Positions 15,450 through 24,733 of a DNA stretch of 42,948 nucleotides are shown one piece after another. Every line of letters begins with the position of its first letter. Within the stretch, counting starts at the first letter, position 1. The stretch spans positions 1 to 42,948 of the forward strand of contig NZ_KB904366.1 in assembly GCF_000380065.1 (NCBI RefSeq), in the 5' to 3' direction. The notes under the pieces were generated by a model. That model did not search any database, was not told the origin of the DNA, and saw only the letters and a program-made list of their open reading frames with translations. Position numbers and translations under genes: made by a program. Origin of the DNA: Streptococcus massiliensis DSM 18628. GTDB taxonomy: Bacteria; Bacillota; Bacilli; Lactobacillales; Streptococcaceae.

Positions 15450-16426
15450 GATTAGGAATTATCGGAACGGGCTTTATTTCGCATGAGTTCATCAAGGCGG
15501 CGAAGCTCAGCCAAAAATATAGCTTACAGGCGGTCTATTCCCGTACGCTGACCAGCGTGGAGCGCTTCGCTCAAAGTTATGACAAGGTCGCAATTTACAC
15601 GGAAATGGTTGAATTTCTCTCTAGTGATATTGACATCGTCTACATTGCTAGCCCCAATTCGCTGCATTTCAATCAAGCTAAGGTAGCGATAATGGCACGC
15701 AAGCATGTCATCATCGAAAAGCCAGCCGTTTCTCGCCCTGAGGAATGGCAGGAATTAGTCAAATTGGCACAGGAGCACCAAGTCTATCTTTTTGAGGCAG
15801 CACGCAATTACCACGAAGCCGCTTTTGCGACCCTTGCAGCCTTTTTGAAGGACAAGACCGTCCTTGGTGCCAATTTTACCTACGCCAAATATTCTTCGAA
15901 AATGGAGGCCTTGCTGGCTGGGCAAGAGCCTAATGTCTTTTCAGCTAAGTTTTCCGGCGGAGCGCTCATGGACTTGGGCATCTATCCGATTTATGCGGCT
16001 ATCCGCCTCTTTGGAGCGCCTCAGAAGGCTTTTTACAAGGCAGAGCAGCTAGCGAATACGATTGACCTAAATGGCGCGGGACAGCTCATTTATCCAGATT
16101 TTCAGGTCAATCTGCAAACTGGGAAAAACATCAACAGTTTTTTGCCATCTGAAATCTACACAACAGACGGAACCCTGATACTGCCTTCTATCGAGTGGGT
16201 CAGCTCTGCTATTTTCCAAAACCTAAAAGGAGAAAAAGAGGAAGTGCCTCTGCAAAAAGCGGAGCACCAGATGTTAGAGGAGGCGCTGGCTTTTGCGAAT
16301 GTGGTGGAAAGCGGCAAGGAGGCGGTCTATCAAGACTGGCTGGCTGCGGCCAGGGCTGTGCATGAGACCCTCTTTACCATGCGGCAGGACGCAGGGATTA
16401 GATTTGAGGTGGATGATGAAGACTAA
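15443..16426 (+). CDS. Gfo/Idh/MocA family oxidoreductase
   Basis: A 327-residue NAD(P)-dependent dehydrogenase. The Rossmann start is LRLGIIGTGFISHEFIKAA (2-20). The family block ASPNSLHFNQA, then KHVIIEKPAVSRPEEW with the catalytic EKP lysine, occurs around residues 72-105, and GGALMDLGIYPIYAA around 170-185. Substrate, probably a sugar or polyol derivative, is undetermined. It overlaps the helicase gene, indicating co-expression. Confidence 0.9.
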   Translation: MLRLGIIGTGFISHEFIKAAKLSQKYSLQAVYSRTLTSVERFAQSYDKVAIYTEMVEFLSSDIDIVYIASPNSLHFNQAKVAIMARKHVIIEKPAVSRPEEWQELVKLAQEHQVYLFEAARNYHEAAFATLAAFLKDKTVLGANFTYAKYSSKMEALLAGQEPNVFSAKFSGGALMDLGIYPIYAAIRLFGAPQKAFYKAEQLANTIDLNGAGQLIYPDFQVNLQTGKNINSFLPSEIYTTDGTLILPSIEWVSSAIFQNLKGEKEEVPLQKAEHQMLEEALAFANVVESGKEAVYQDWLAAARAVHETLFTMRQDAGIRFEVDDED

Positions 16427-17498
16427 ACTTCCGACAAGCTGGCAGGAGCAACTGACAAGACTGGGTTTTGAGAATTTGACTGCCATTCAAGAGCAGCTCT
16501 TTGAGCCTATTTCCGCAGGGCAATCCGTCCTTGGTATCAGCCCGACAGGGACAGGAAAAACTCTTGCTTATCTCTTGCCAAGCCTATTAAGATTGACCCC
16601 TAAAAAATCGCAGCAACTGCTGATTTTGGCTCCCAATACGGAACTGGCCGGGCAGATTTTCGAGGTCTGCAAGACCTGGGCGGAGCTACTGGGTCTCACC
16701 AGTCAACTCTTCCTTTCAGGCTCCAGCCAAAAACGGCAAATCGAACGCTTGAAAAAAGGACCTGAAATCCTCATTGGAACACCGGGGCGGATCTTTGAGC
16801 TGGTCAAGCTGAAAAAAATCAAGATGATGAATGTTGACACCATTGTTTTAGACGAATTTGACCAGCTTTTGAGCGACTCACAGTACCATTTCGTTGATAA
16901 AATCACTCACTACGCGCCGCGCGACCACCAGCTCATTTATATGAGTGCCACCGCCAAGGTCGACCGGCAAAAACTAGCAGAAAATACGACTGTTATCGAA
17001 ATTTCCGACCAAAAATTGGACAATATCCAACATTACTATGTGCAGGTTGCCAAGCGCGACAAGGTGGAATTTCTGCGCAAGCTGTCTAACGTTTTTGATT
17101 TTCGTGGGCTGATCTTCTTCAACTCGCTTTCTGATCTCGGTAGCGCCGAAGAAAAATTGCAGTATCGGGAAGCCAATGCGGTATCTCTGGCTAGCGATGT
17201 CAATGTCAAATTCCGCAAGGTCATTCTAGAAAAATTCAAAAACCACGACATCACCCTGCTTCTGGCAACGGATCTGGTGGCTCGAGGAATTGATATTGAC
17301 TCACTGGAGTGCGTCGTCAACTATGATGTTCCTCGCGATGTGGAAAGCTATACCCACCGCTCTGGACGCACGGGGCGCATGGGCAAGGCTGGCTCGGTTA
17401 TTACCCTTATCAGCCACCCAGAGGAGCTCAAAGCACTCAAAAAATACGCTCAGGTGCAGGAAATTGTTCTCAAGAATGGTGAACTATTTATCAGCTAA
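16416..17498 (+). CDS. DEAD-box RNA helicase (motif II DEFD)
   Basis: ATP-dependent RNA-remodelling enzyme of 360 residues, close to a minimal two-domain core without a long tail. Visible motifs are the Q motif (GFENLTAIQ), motif I SPTGTGKT, Ib TPGRIFE, II VLDEFDQLL (DEFD instead of DEAD), III SAT, V TDLVARGID and VI HRSGRTGRMG. ATG 16416 is preferred over 16413 because the GAGG ribosome-binding site is six bases before it. It overlaps the oxidoreductase by 11 bases. The orthologue may be CshB-like, but this is not certain. Confidence 0.9.
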   Translation: MKTKLPTSWQEQLTRLGFENLTAIQEQLFEPISAGQSVLGISPTGTGKTLAYLLPSLLRLTPKKSQQLLILAPNTELAGQIFEVCKTWAELLGLTSQLFLSGSSQKRQIERLKKGPEILIGTPGRIFELVKLKKIKMMNVDTIVLDEFDQLLSDSQYHFVDKITHYAPRDHQLIYMSATAKVDRQKLAENTTVIEISDQKLDNIQHYYVQVAKRDKVEFLRKLSNVFDFRGLIFFNSLSDLGSAEEKLQYREANAVSLASDVNVKFRKVILEKFKNHDITLLLATDLVARGIDIDSLECVVNYDVPRDVESYTHRSGRTGRMGKAGSVITLISHPEELKALKKYAQVQEIVLKNGELFIS

Positions 17499-17579
17499 AT
17501 AAGCTTAGTTTTTAACTCTCACAAAAGAAAATGCGTGAAGGTATTACTAAAATTTTTAACTTCATGTCCTAAAAGACAC

Positions 17580-17625
17580 AAAAAGCCCATCACCCAACGT
17601 CATGCGTTGATGTGACAGGCTTTTT
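17580..17625. terminator. Bidirectional terminator between the helicase and HU genes
   Basis: AAAAAGCC / GGCTTTTT outer arms with an inner CATCAC-CCAACG / CGTTGA-TGTG stem. The convergent genes on both sides (helicase plus, HU minus) fit use in both directions. The rest of 17499-17634 holds nothing recognised. Confidence 0.75.
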
Positions 17626-17634
17626 CTTTTGCAA

Positions 17635-17910
17635 TTATTTAACAGCGTCTTTAAGAGCTTTACCTGCTTTGAAAGCTGGTACTTTAGAAGCTGCGATTTC
17701 GATTTCTTTACCAGTTTGTGGGTTGCGACCTTTGCGGGCTGCACGTTCACGAACTTCAAAGTTACCAAAACCGATAAGTTGAACTTTTTCACCTTTTGAA
17801 AGGTATTCTGTTACAGCTGCAAAAACTGCATCAACTGCTGCTGCAGAATCTTTTTTAGTCAATTCAGTAGCTTCTGCCACTTTTGCGATTAAATCTTGTT
17901 TGTTTGCCAT
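17635..17910 (-). CDS. hup: HU family DNA-binding protein
   Basis: Nucleoid protein that bends DNA as a dimer. The 91-residue sequence is canonical: [20 protein letters not shown], then [24 protein letters not shown] (beta arm; RNPQTG tip) and the [16 protein letters not shown] tail. It has a strong GGAGG ribosome-binding site and its own terminator. Streptococci usually have a single essential HU gene, also called hlpA. Confidence 0.97.
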   Translation of the reverse strand: MANKQDLIAKVAEATELTKKDSAAAVDAVFAAVTEYLSKGEKVQLIGFGNFEVRERAARKGRNPQTGKEIEIAASKVPAFKAGKALKDAVK

Positions 17911-18049
17911 TTAAACAAATCCTCCAATTTTTTTGTGAGCTCTCGCTCCAACAATTATTATCATATCTTAAAAATAGCGATAGGTCAAGCGAGAATGACA
18001 ATTTTTTAGTTTTTTCAGGATATTTTAAGCTATCAATAGAAATTTTAGC

Positions 18050-18886
18050 TTATTTGTAACGAACTAAGACAGCAAATGCATCCTCACCTGTGTGTGTTTG
18101 GATGATTGAACCAGTTTCAAGAACAGAAATAGGCTTTTCTACCACTGGCTGCAATTTTGCTTTCATCGTATCAGCCAATTCTCTGGTTCCTGCATATGAA
18201 ATTCCAATCTCTGCCACAGTTTTTGTTTTGAGATTTTCAATCAAATTATCCAACCACTTAATAAAGGTTTTCGCTCCCCGCCCTTTGACAATAGGCTGTA
18301 GTTCGTGATTTTTCATCTGCATAACCACACGAATATTCAAAAGAGAGCTCAATAATCCCGTCACGCGCCCAATACGACCACCTTTGACAAGATTTTCTAG
18401 AGTAGAGACGCCAATATAAAGCTCTGATTTCTTTCTTACTTCTTCAATTCGTGCCAAAATGGTTGCTAAATCTGCTCCTTCTTTTGCCAGACGTGCTGCT
18501 TCCACTACCTGAAATTTCATAGCTTGATCAGTAAAGCTACTATCAATAACCGTCACAGAAGCCCCTGAAAGATTAGCCCCCTGCCGAGCCGCCTCGACCG
18601 TCCCTGACAAGGCATGAGACATATGAATGGCAATGATATGGTCAGCTTCCTCAGCTAAGCTGTCAAAAATCTCGGCAAAAACACCAACTGGGGGCTGGCT
18701 TGTCTTGGGTAAGTTTTGACTTTCCCGCATAAGGCGTAAAAACTTTCCTTCTTCTTTGAGATCAGCATCTGAGTAAAGCACACCATCCACCATAACAGAA
18801 AGGGGAACAATAGTGATATTTAAATCTTTTACAACTTGTGGCTCGATAGTGATAGAAGAGTCTGTCACAATTTTAATTTTAGACAT
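18050..18886 (-). CDS. DegV family protein (fatty-acid binding, FakB-like)
   Basis: A 278-residue DegV protein. The N-terminal [10 protein letters not shown] and the central [15 protein letters not shown] and [16 protein letters not shown] are the family's lipid-binding blocks; [14 protein letters not shown] is also typical. Family members hold an acyl chain and present it to fatty-acid kinase FakA for membrane lipid synthesis. Which fatty acid this paralogue prefers cannot be told. Monocistronic by spacing, with an AGGAAA ribosome-binding site. The gap to HU (17911-18049) holds nothing recognised. Confidence 0.9.
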   Translation of the reverse strand: MSKIKIVTDSSITIEPQVVKDLNITIVPLSVMVDGVLYSDADLKEEGKFLRLMRESQNLPKTSQPPVGVFAEIFDSLAEEADHIIAIHMSHALSGTVEAARQGANLSGASVTVIDSSFTDQAMKFQVVEAARLAKEGADLATILARIEEVRKKSELYIGVSTLENLVKGGRIGRVTGLLSSLLNIRVVMQMKNHELQPIVKGRGAKTFIKWLDNLIENLKTKTVAEIGISYAGTRELADTMKAKLQPVVEKPISVLETGSIIQTHTGEDAFAVLVRYK

Positions 18887-19004
18887 AGTTTTCCTACTTT
18901 TATGAATTTTATATACTTATTAGTATAGCAAAAATTACGGAAATACGCTATTCCTAATTGTGTCTCTTGGCGGATTTTATCCAAATTATCTTTGAAAATT
19001 TCAG

Positions 19005-19068
19005 AAATTGTCAGAAAAATTAAATTGTCAGAAAATTTATTGACAGTAGGTGTTATTTTTGTTACTCT
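19005..19068 (+). promoter_or_regulatory. piu operon promoter with tandem upstream repeats
   Basis: TTGACA at 19040-19045, a 17-base spacer and TACTCT at 19063-19068, with an extended -10 TG. Two direct copies of AAATTGTCAGAAAA (19005-19018 and 19022-19035, period 17) lie just upstream, with a related TTTCAGAAA before them. TGTCA (19027-19031) and the TGACA of the -35 box form an inverted pair. These are candidate regulator sites. Confidence 0.65.
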
Positions 19069-19100
19069 ACTATATGTGTGTAGCTATCCACAATAAAAAG

Positions 19101-20081
19101 ATGAGGGGAGTTGATAGGGACTTGTTAAAACGCACCTTGCCGCTTTGGTTCTTGCTTTCGCTATTGATTTTTGTGTCATTGACCATTGGTGCCAGTAATT
19201 TTTCTTGGGACATGCTTTTTAGGGGACACTCCGAGACTTGGACCCTTTTTCAGGAATCACGTCTTCCTCGAACGCTCAGTATTATTTTGGCTGGTTCTAG
19301 TATGAGTATTGCGGGGCTTCTTATACAAACTGTCACGCAAAATCCCTTTGCGGCACCTTCTACGGTTGGAACTGTTGATGCGGCTAGACTAGGGATGATC
19401 ATCAGCCTATTTCTTTTCCCGCAGGCTACCCTGCTACAAAAGATGGTTAGCGCTTTTATTTCAGCCATGTTCTTTACCATGATATTTATCTATTCCATAC
19501 GAAATTTATCCTTTTCAGAAAAATGGTTACTTCCTTTGGTGGGGATGATTTTTAGTGGAATTTTAAGCGCTAGTTCGCAGTTAATTGCCTTTCGTTTTAA
19601 TCTAGTACAGAGCATGACCTCTTGGACGCAAGGGTCTTTTGCCATGATTCAGCGTCATCAATACGAATGGCTTTTTCTTAGCTTGATCATCTTAGTAGCC
19701 ACTTGGATCTTGGCAGATGTCTTTACTATTATGAAACTTGGTGAAGACACCAGCCAGAGTTTAGGAATTTCTTATAGCCAGATGGAAAAACTAACGCTCT
19801 TTCTTGTTGCCTTGACCACTAGTGTTACCATGATTACAGTAGGTTCCTTACCCTTTTTAGGCGTTATTGTTCCCAATCTAGTGCGGCAATTCTGGGGTGA
19901 CAATATCAAGCGGGTCAAGGGCAGCATTGCATTAATAGGAGCATGTCTGGTGTTGGTTTGCGATATTGTAGCACGCTTAGTCATTCGTCCTTATGAGTTA
20001 TCTGTTAGCTTAGTTTTAGGTATTTTAGGCAGTATCATTTTCCTAATCTTGCTTTGGAAAGGAGGTCAGCGTCATGCCTAA
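19101..20081 (+). CDS. piuB: Iron-compound ABC transporter permease (FecCD family), PiuB-like
   Basis: Membrane subunit of a siderophore/heme-type iron importer, about 326 residues with nine to ten helices. FecCD blocks are visible: RLPRTLSIILAGSSMSIAGL, NPFAAPSTVGT, and the coupling region GISYSQMEKLTLF...GSLPFLGVIVPNLVRQ. The ORF can be extended to 19050, but that start lies inside the promoter, so ATG 19101 is chosen; TTG 19122 is an alternative. Order permease-permease-ATPase-lipoprotein matches pneumococcal piuBCDA. Confidence 0.85.
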   Translation: MRGVDRDLLKRTLPLWFLLSLLIFVSLTIGASNFSWDMLFRGHSETWTLFQESRLPRTLSIILAGSSMSIAGLLIQTVTQNPFAAPSTVGTVDAARLGMIISLFLFPQATLLQKMVSAFISAMFFTMIFIYSIRNLSFSEKWLLPLVGMIFSGILSASSQLIAFRFNLVQSMTSWTQGSFAMIQRHQYEWLFLSLIILVATWILADVFTIMKLGEDTSQSLGISYSQMEKLTLFLVALTTSVTMITVGSLPFLGVIVPNLVRQFWGDNIKRVKGSIALIGACLVLVCDIVARLVIRPYELSVSLVLGILGSIIFLILLWKGGQRHA

Positions 20082-21045
20082 GATAAAACCAGCTACTCGA
20101 ATATGGATTTTAGGGCTCATTTTCTTAAGCATTCTTGCAGTCTGTTTCTATTTTTTCCTCTCTAAAACGCCACTGACCCCCTACTCTCTCAAATTACGCA
20201 GTTGGAAATTAGTCGCTTACATACTGGTCGCAGTTGCCAGCAGTTTTGCAACAATCAGTTTTCAAACGATCACGGAAAATCGTTTTTTAACTCCTAGTGT
20301 TCTAGGACTTGAAAGTTTTTATGTTCTTCTGCAAAGTCTCTATTTCTTCATTGCTGCTCGCTTTTTAGGAGAAACTATTCCAGCCCTTGGTCAATTTATC
20401 TTGATTCTAAGTTTGTTAGCTTTCTTTTTCCTCCTGCTGCAACCTGTTATCAAGAAATTGCTAAAACAAGGCTTCGTTTTGATTCTCTTGATCTGCATGA
20501 CCGTAGCAACTCTCTTTCGGAGTGTCAGCACTTTTCTACAAGTTTTGATGGATCCAAACGAGTATGATAAGCTTCAGGGACGGCTATTTGCCTCATTTCA
20601 GCGCATCAATACGAGTATTTTGCTACTAGCACTGCCGATTATTTTATTAGCAGTGGTTTATCTTTGGCGAAAAAATGCCATACTTAATGCATTTCATTTG
20701 GATAAGGAAACTGCACAAGTTTTAGGAATTGAGGTCGAAAAAGAACAAAAGAGAATCCTTTGGGCTATTGTTCTTCTGACAGGAACAACAACCGCTCTGG
20801 TAGGCCCTATGATGTTCTTTGGCTTTCTCATTGCCAATCTAACTTACATCTTAGTCGCCGAGTATCAGCACCGCACTCTTTTCATAGTTGCCAGTCTATT
20901 AGGTTTTGTCAGTCTCCTTTTTGGACAAATGATTGTTGAGCGTGTTTTTCGGCTTCAGGTCTCCGTTAGTTCAGTCATTGAGCTTTTGGGCGGACTCTTC
21001 TTCTTTTATCTTTTGTACCAGAAAGCGAGGGCAAATCAAACATGA
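20074..21045 (+). CDS. piuC: Iron-compound ABC transporter permease (FecCD family), PiuC-like
   Basis: Second permease subunit, 323 residues, highly hydrophobic. It has ENRFLTPSVLGLESFYVLLQ near residues 69-88 and the ATPase-coupling segment VLGIEVEKEQKRILW, then GPMMFFGFLIANLTY. Forms a heterodimer with the upstream permease by family analogy. It overlaps that gene by eight bases, with the GGAGG ribosome-binding site lying inside the upstream frame. Confidence 0.87.
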   Translation: MPKIKPATRIWILGLIFLSILAVCFYFFLSKTPLTPYSLKLRSWKLVAYILVAVASSFATISFQTITENRFLTPSVLGLESFYVLLQSLYFFIAARFLGETIPALGQFILILSLLAFFFLLLQPVIKKLLKQGFVLILLICMTVATLFRSVSTFLQVLMDPNEYDKLQGRLFASFQRINTSILLLALPIILLAVVYLWRKNAILNAFHLDKETAQVLGIEVEKEQKRILWAIVLLTGTTTALVGPMMFFGFLIANLTYILVAEYQHRTLFIVASLLGFVSLLFGQMIVERVFRLQVSVSSVIELLGGLFFFYLLYQKARANQT

Positions 21046-21794
21046 AACTAGTCAATATTCATAAATCTTTTGGCAAAACTCTCATCCTTGATGATATTGA
21101 ACTACAAATTCCGACTGGAAAATTTACCGCTTTTATCGGCCCAAATGGAGCGGGCAAATCAACCCTGCTTGCCATCATGAGTCGTTTGTTAGACAAAGAT
21201 CAAGGAATCCTAACCATAAAAGGGACAGAGATCGAAGCTTGGAATTCCAAAGAATTAGCTAAAGAATTAACTATCCTTAAACAAAAAATAAACTATCAAG
21301 CCAAGTTGACAGTAGAGGAACTAGTTAGTTTTGGACGTTTCCCTTATAGCCGTGACAGATTAACCAGTGAAGATCATGAAAAGATAGAGCTGGCTCTTCG
21401 TCATCTAAATATTTTAGAGCTTCGTGAACGTATGATTGATACTTTATCAGGTGGGCAGCTTCAGCGAGTTTTTATTGCAATGGTTCTAGCACAGGACACA
21501 GACTTTATTTTACTAGATGAGCCGCTCAATAATCTTGACATCAAGCAAAGCATCGGTATGATGAAGATTCTGCGTTCCCTAGTCGATGAGTTGGGCAAGA
21601 CCATCATCATTGTCATTCACGACATCAATATTGCCAGCCAGTATGTTGACCAAATGGTCGCTTTTAAAGACGGAAAGGTTTTTGCACAAGGAAGCACCTA
21701 TGACATGATGCAAACTCAGATCCTCAACCCTCTTTACGATATGGAAATGACCATAGGAGAAATTGATGGAACCCGTATCTGTATCTATCGTTAA
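21042..21794 (+). CDS. piuD: Iron-compound ABC transporter ATP-binding protein, PiuD-like
   Basis: A 250-residue ATPase powering the transporter. Walker A GPNGAGKST (33-41), Q-loop in LKQKINY, signature LSGGQLQR, Walker B FILLDEP and the switch histidine in VIHDINIA are all present. It overlaps the upstream permease by four bases (ATGA), so translation is coupled. Confidence 0.92.
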   Translation: MKLVNIHKSFGKTLILDDIELQIPTGKFTAFIGPNGAGKSTLLAIMSRLLDKDQGILTIKGTEIEAWNSKELAKELTILKQKINYQAKLTVEELVSFGRFPYSRDRLTSEDHEKIELALRHLNILELRERMIDTLSGGQLQRVFIAMVLAQDTDFILLDEPLNNLDIKQSIGMMKILRSLVDELGKTIIIVIHDINIASQYVDQMVAFKDGKVFAQGSTYDMMQTQILNPLYDMEMTIGEIDGTRICIYR

Positions 21795-21824
21795 TAATAT
21801 ATTATTTTAAAATGGAAAATATCA

Positions 21825-22811
21825 ATGAAAAAACAATTTAAAACTCTACTTCTATCAACATTAGCCCTTGTTGCTATCTTTGTTTTAGCAGCTTGTGGTG
21901 CTAAAAATACCAGCAAAACGACAAGTAGCAGCACTTCCAGTTCAAGTTCAGCAGCTGCAACAGAAGTTACCATAAAAACAAGCAATGGTGACGTAACTGT
22001 TCCAGCTAATCCTAAAAAAATTGTAACTTTTGATTTAGGAGCAGCCGATACTATCCGTGCACTTGGAAAAGAAAGTAGCCTTGCAGGTATGCCAACTGAA
22101 ACCGTCCCAGCTTATCTGAAGGATTTGGCAAAGAAGGTGACCAATGTTGGAACTATGAAAGATCCTGACATGGAAGCTATTGCTGCTCTCAAACCAGATC
22201 TCATTATTGCTTCTGGGCGCACAGCTGATTTTGTTGATCAATTTAAAGAAATTGCACCAACCGTTCTTTTCAAATCTGATAATAAAGACTATTGGAATTC
22301 AACAAAAACAAATATCCTTAGTTTAGCAAGCATTTTTGGCGAAGAGGGAACCAAAAAAGCGAAAAAACAACTGACTAGCCTAGATAAAAGTATCAAAGAT
22401 ATTGCTGATAAGAACAAAGCATCTGACAAAAAGGCCTTAACCCTTATGCTTAATGAAGGATCTATGTCTGCCTTTGGCGCTAAATCACGCTTCGCTTTCC
22501 TCTATTCTACACTCGGTTTCAAGGCAACTGATACAAAAATCGAAGATTCTCGTCACGGTCAAGAAATGAGCTTTGAAAGCATCAGTGAAATCAACCCTGA
22601 TATTATCTTTGCTCTTAACCGTACGCTAGCAATCGGTGGAGATAATTCATCTAACGAAGGTATTTTAGACAATGCGCTTATTCAAGCTACTAATGCCGGT
22701 AAGAACAAAGCGATTGTAAACTTAACTTCTGACCTTTGGTATCTCAGTGGCGGTGGACTCGAATCTACTAAACTGATGATTGATGATGTCAAAGATATTG
22801 CTGGTAAATAA
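21825..22811 (+). CDS. piuA: Iron-compound substrate-binding lipoprotein, PiuA-like
   Basis: Surface receptor of the importer, 328 residues. It has a lipoprotein signal peptide with lipobox LAAC (Cys24), a low-complexity Thr/Ser linker, then a class III binding fold: PANPKKIVTFDLGAADTIRALG, DPDMEAIAALKPDLIIASGR, SRHGQEMSFESISEINPDII and WYLSGGGLESTKLM. These blocks match what I remember of pneumococcal PiuA. The ligand (catechol siderophore, heme or other) cannot be settled from sequence. Last gene of the operon, ended by a strong hairpin. Confidence 0.88.
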   Translation: MKKQFKTLLLSTLALVAIFVLAACGAKNTSKTTSSSTSSSSSAAATEVTIKTSNGDVTVPANPKKIVTFDLGAADTIRALGKESSLAGMPTETVPAYLKDLAKKVTNVGTMKDPDMEAIAALKPDLIIASGRTADFVDQFKEIAPTVLFKSDNKDYWNSTKTNILSLASIFGEEGTKKAKKQLTSLDKSIKDIADKNKASDKKALTLMLNEGSMSAFGAKSRFAFLYSTLGFKATDTKIEDSRHGQEMSFESISEINPDIIFALNRTLAIGGDNSSNEGILDNALIQATNAGKNKAIVNLTSDLWYLSGGGLESTKLMIDDVKDIAGK

Positions 22812-22824
22812 ATATAATAATTAT

Positions 22825-22853
22825 AAAAAGAGCTGGAGTCATCCAGCTCTTTA
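22825..22853. terminator. Bidirectional terminator between piuA and the OYE gene
   Basis: Perfect 11-base arms AAAGAGCTGGA / TCCAGCTCTTT with loop GTCA separate two convergent genes. Confidence 0.88.
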
Positions 22854-22861
22854 AGTTTCAT

Positions 22862-23953
22862 TTACAAATTTTTATCTAAACGGATGGCCTGCACAAAATT
22901 CCAGATGCCTTGCTTACCATAGTCATCAATGGCGATAGGTAATTTCCTCAAATCTGCCGTTTCTTGATCATTTAAAATCTTTTTGCCCCAATCAGGGTCG
23001 TGTAACAGGCTGCGCCCAACTGCTACTAAATCTGCCAGTTCTAGCACTTCTTCAACTTGCTGACGTTTTTCCACAGAACCAACTCCGATTAAGGGAAGTC
23101 GTCCTGCTAAACGTTCAGCTACATAAGCAAGGATTGTTTTTTCTTGATATTCCTCTTCAATAGGGCGACGCTGATAATCGTTGGTTGATAAGTGAAGATA
23201 GTCAAGCCCTTTTTCTGCCAACCTATCTGCTAGATAAAAAGTGTCCGCCATTCGCAAACCAGGTTTTTCAAATTCCTCAGGTGAAAAACGATAGCCAACA
23301 ATAAAAGGATGTTTAGCATAAGTCGAAACAGTAGTCAGTACTTCATCAATCAAGGTATCAATAAAGTGGAAACGTTTCTCACGACTACCACCCCATTCAT
23401 CCTTGCGACGATTGGAGTGAGGCGAATAAAACTGCTGAATAATATAGGTATTAGCGCCGTGAAGTTCAATACCGTCAAAACTCGCATCAATGGCACGACG
23501 AGTAGCTGCCTTGAAATCTTCAATCAAATCCCAAATCTCTTTCTCACTCAAGGCGCGTGGAAGCTCTGCCTGCGGGCGTTCTGCTGCTATCGCGCTAGCT
23601 GACACAGGCTGCCGACCATTAAGGACGCTGCTATCAGTCATTCGTCCTGCGTGAAATAGCTGCACAATGGCTTTAGCGCCACCAGCTTGAATTGCTTGTG
23701 CTAATTGGCTGAGTTCTGGTAAAAATTCATCATCATAAATCCCCAATTCGCCCTGCCAGCCCTTACCGATTGCCTGAACATTGGCTGCCGCAGTAATAAC
23801 AGCTCCCACATCGTGCGAACGATTAGCATAATAGCGGATTTCATCACCTGTTACATGCCCATTAAAATAGCTGAGCTGAACAGTCATTGGTGCCATGACA
23901 AGAGGGTTTCTTAAGGTTACACCATTTTTCAATGTTATCGGTTTCAGGTTCAT
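22862..23953 (-). CDS. NADH-dependent flavin oxidoreductase (Old Yellow Enzyme family)
   Basis: A 363-residue FMN-dependent TIM-barrel enzyme that reduces activated alkenes or similar electrophiles. It has the N-terminal RNPLVMAPMTVQLS, QLFHAGR, GIELHGANTYIIQQFYSPHSNRR with the substrate-binding His/Asn pair, and the C-terminal phosphate-binding LIGVGSV and VAVGRSLLHDPDW. Physiological substrate unknown. GGAG lies before ATG 23953; monocistronic by spacing. Confidence 0.9.
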   Translation of the reverse strand: MNLKPITLKNGVTLRNPLVMAPMTVQLSYFNGHVTGDEIRYYANRSHDVGAVITAAANVQAIGKGWQGELGIYDDEFLPELSQLAQAIQAGGAKAIVQLFHAGRMTDSSVLNGRQPVSASAIAAERPQAELPRALSEKEIWDLIEDFKAATRRAIDASFDGIELHGANTYIIQQFYSPHSNRRKDEWGGSREKRFHFIDTLIDEVLTTVSTYAKHPFIVGYRFSPEEFEKPGLRMADTFYLADRLAEKGLDYLHLSTNDYQRRPIEEEYQEKTILAYVAERLAGRLPLIGVGSVEKRQQVEEVLELADLVAVGRSLLHDPDWGKKILNDQETADLRKLPIAIDDYGKQGIWNFVQAIRLDKNL

Positions 23954-24005
23954 GATTATAGCTCCTTTTCTTTTACTAATAGCTTACTAAGTTAATCGTC
24001 CTCTG

Positions 24006-24716
24006 CTAAATGTATCGAATAAAGTGACGCTCTCGAATGCCTTCATCATCTAACAATAGTCCATGCAACACACCACCATAAACAGCACCACCATCCATAC
24101 CAATTTTGCCATCAGCTGTTTGCCAGAGCTTTTCTGTGCCGGGTCTTTCTCCAAATAGATAAAAAGTCGGTGTATGCCCAAAAACAATCGTTTTTCCCGT
24201 TTTATTTTGACCACTATGGAAAGGCTGACGAATCCATACTTTGTCATAATCAGATGTATCATGCCAATCAGCCAATTTCAAATCTAATCCCGCATGAACA
24301 AAAATGTACTTATTCGTTTCATAGACATAAGGAAGACTATAAATAAATTCTACAAGATTAGGACAAGTTTCTCGTACACGTTGTGCATCTGCAATTGCTT
24401 TGACATTCGTATTTAAAGGTCGTCCTAAAAGGGAATTGATAGTCGTGTCACCGCCGTTGCGACGATAATGATCATAACATTCACTTGGATTATCTAACCA
24501 AGCCTTAAACATATGTTCATGATTACCTGCAAGGCAGATTGTATTGTGATTTTTTACCAAGTCACAAACCAAGGTCAAAACAGATCTGCTATCCTCACCG
24601 CGATCAATCAAATCACCCAAAAAAACAAGTTGGCTCGTTCCATCCCAATACTTCAAAAGTTCTTGCAACATGCCAAACTTGCCATGCACATCACCAATTA
24701 CAAAATATTTACTCAT
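24006..24716 (-). CDS. Metallophosphoesterase, PrpA/ApaH-like serine/threonine phosphatase
   Basis: A 236-residue calcineurin-type phosphatase with the full metal set: GDVHG (8-12), GDLIDRGEDS, GNHEHMF, then HAGLD and GHTPT near the C-terminus. It may hydrolyse phosphoproteins or dinucleoside polyphosphates; specificity cannot be read. The start at 24716 is supported by AAGGTGG and lies 17 bases after the stop of the LdcB-like gene. The longer upstream ORF extension overlaps that gene. Confidence 0.9.
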   Translation of the reverse strand: MSKYFVIGDVHGKFGMLQELLKYWDGTSQLVFLGDLIDRGEDSRSVLTLVCDLVKNHNTICLAGNHEHMFKAWLDNPSECYDHYRRNGGDTTINSLLGRPLNTNVKAIADAQRVRETCPNLVEFIYSLPYVYETNKYIFVHAGLDLKLADWHDTSDYDKVWIRQPFHSGQNKTGKTIVFGHTPTFYLFGERPGTEKLWQTADGKIGMDGGAVYGGVLHGLLLDDEGIRERHFIRYI

Positions 24717-24733
24717 TGCTGCCACCTTACCTA

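Noticed and set aside
19050-19100. N-terminal extension of piuB (MLFLLLYYM...)
   Set aside because: It overlaps the -10 box, so it cannot be transcribed from the visible promoter.
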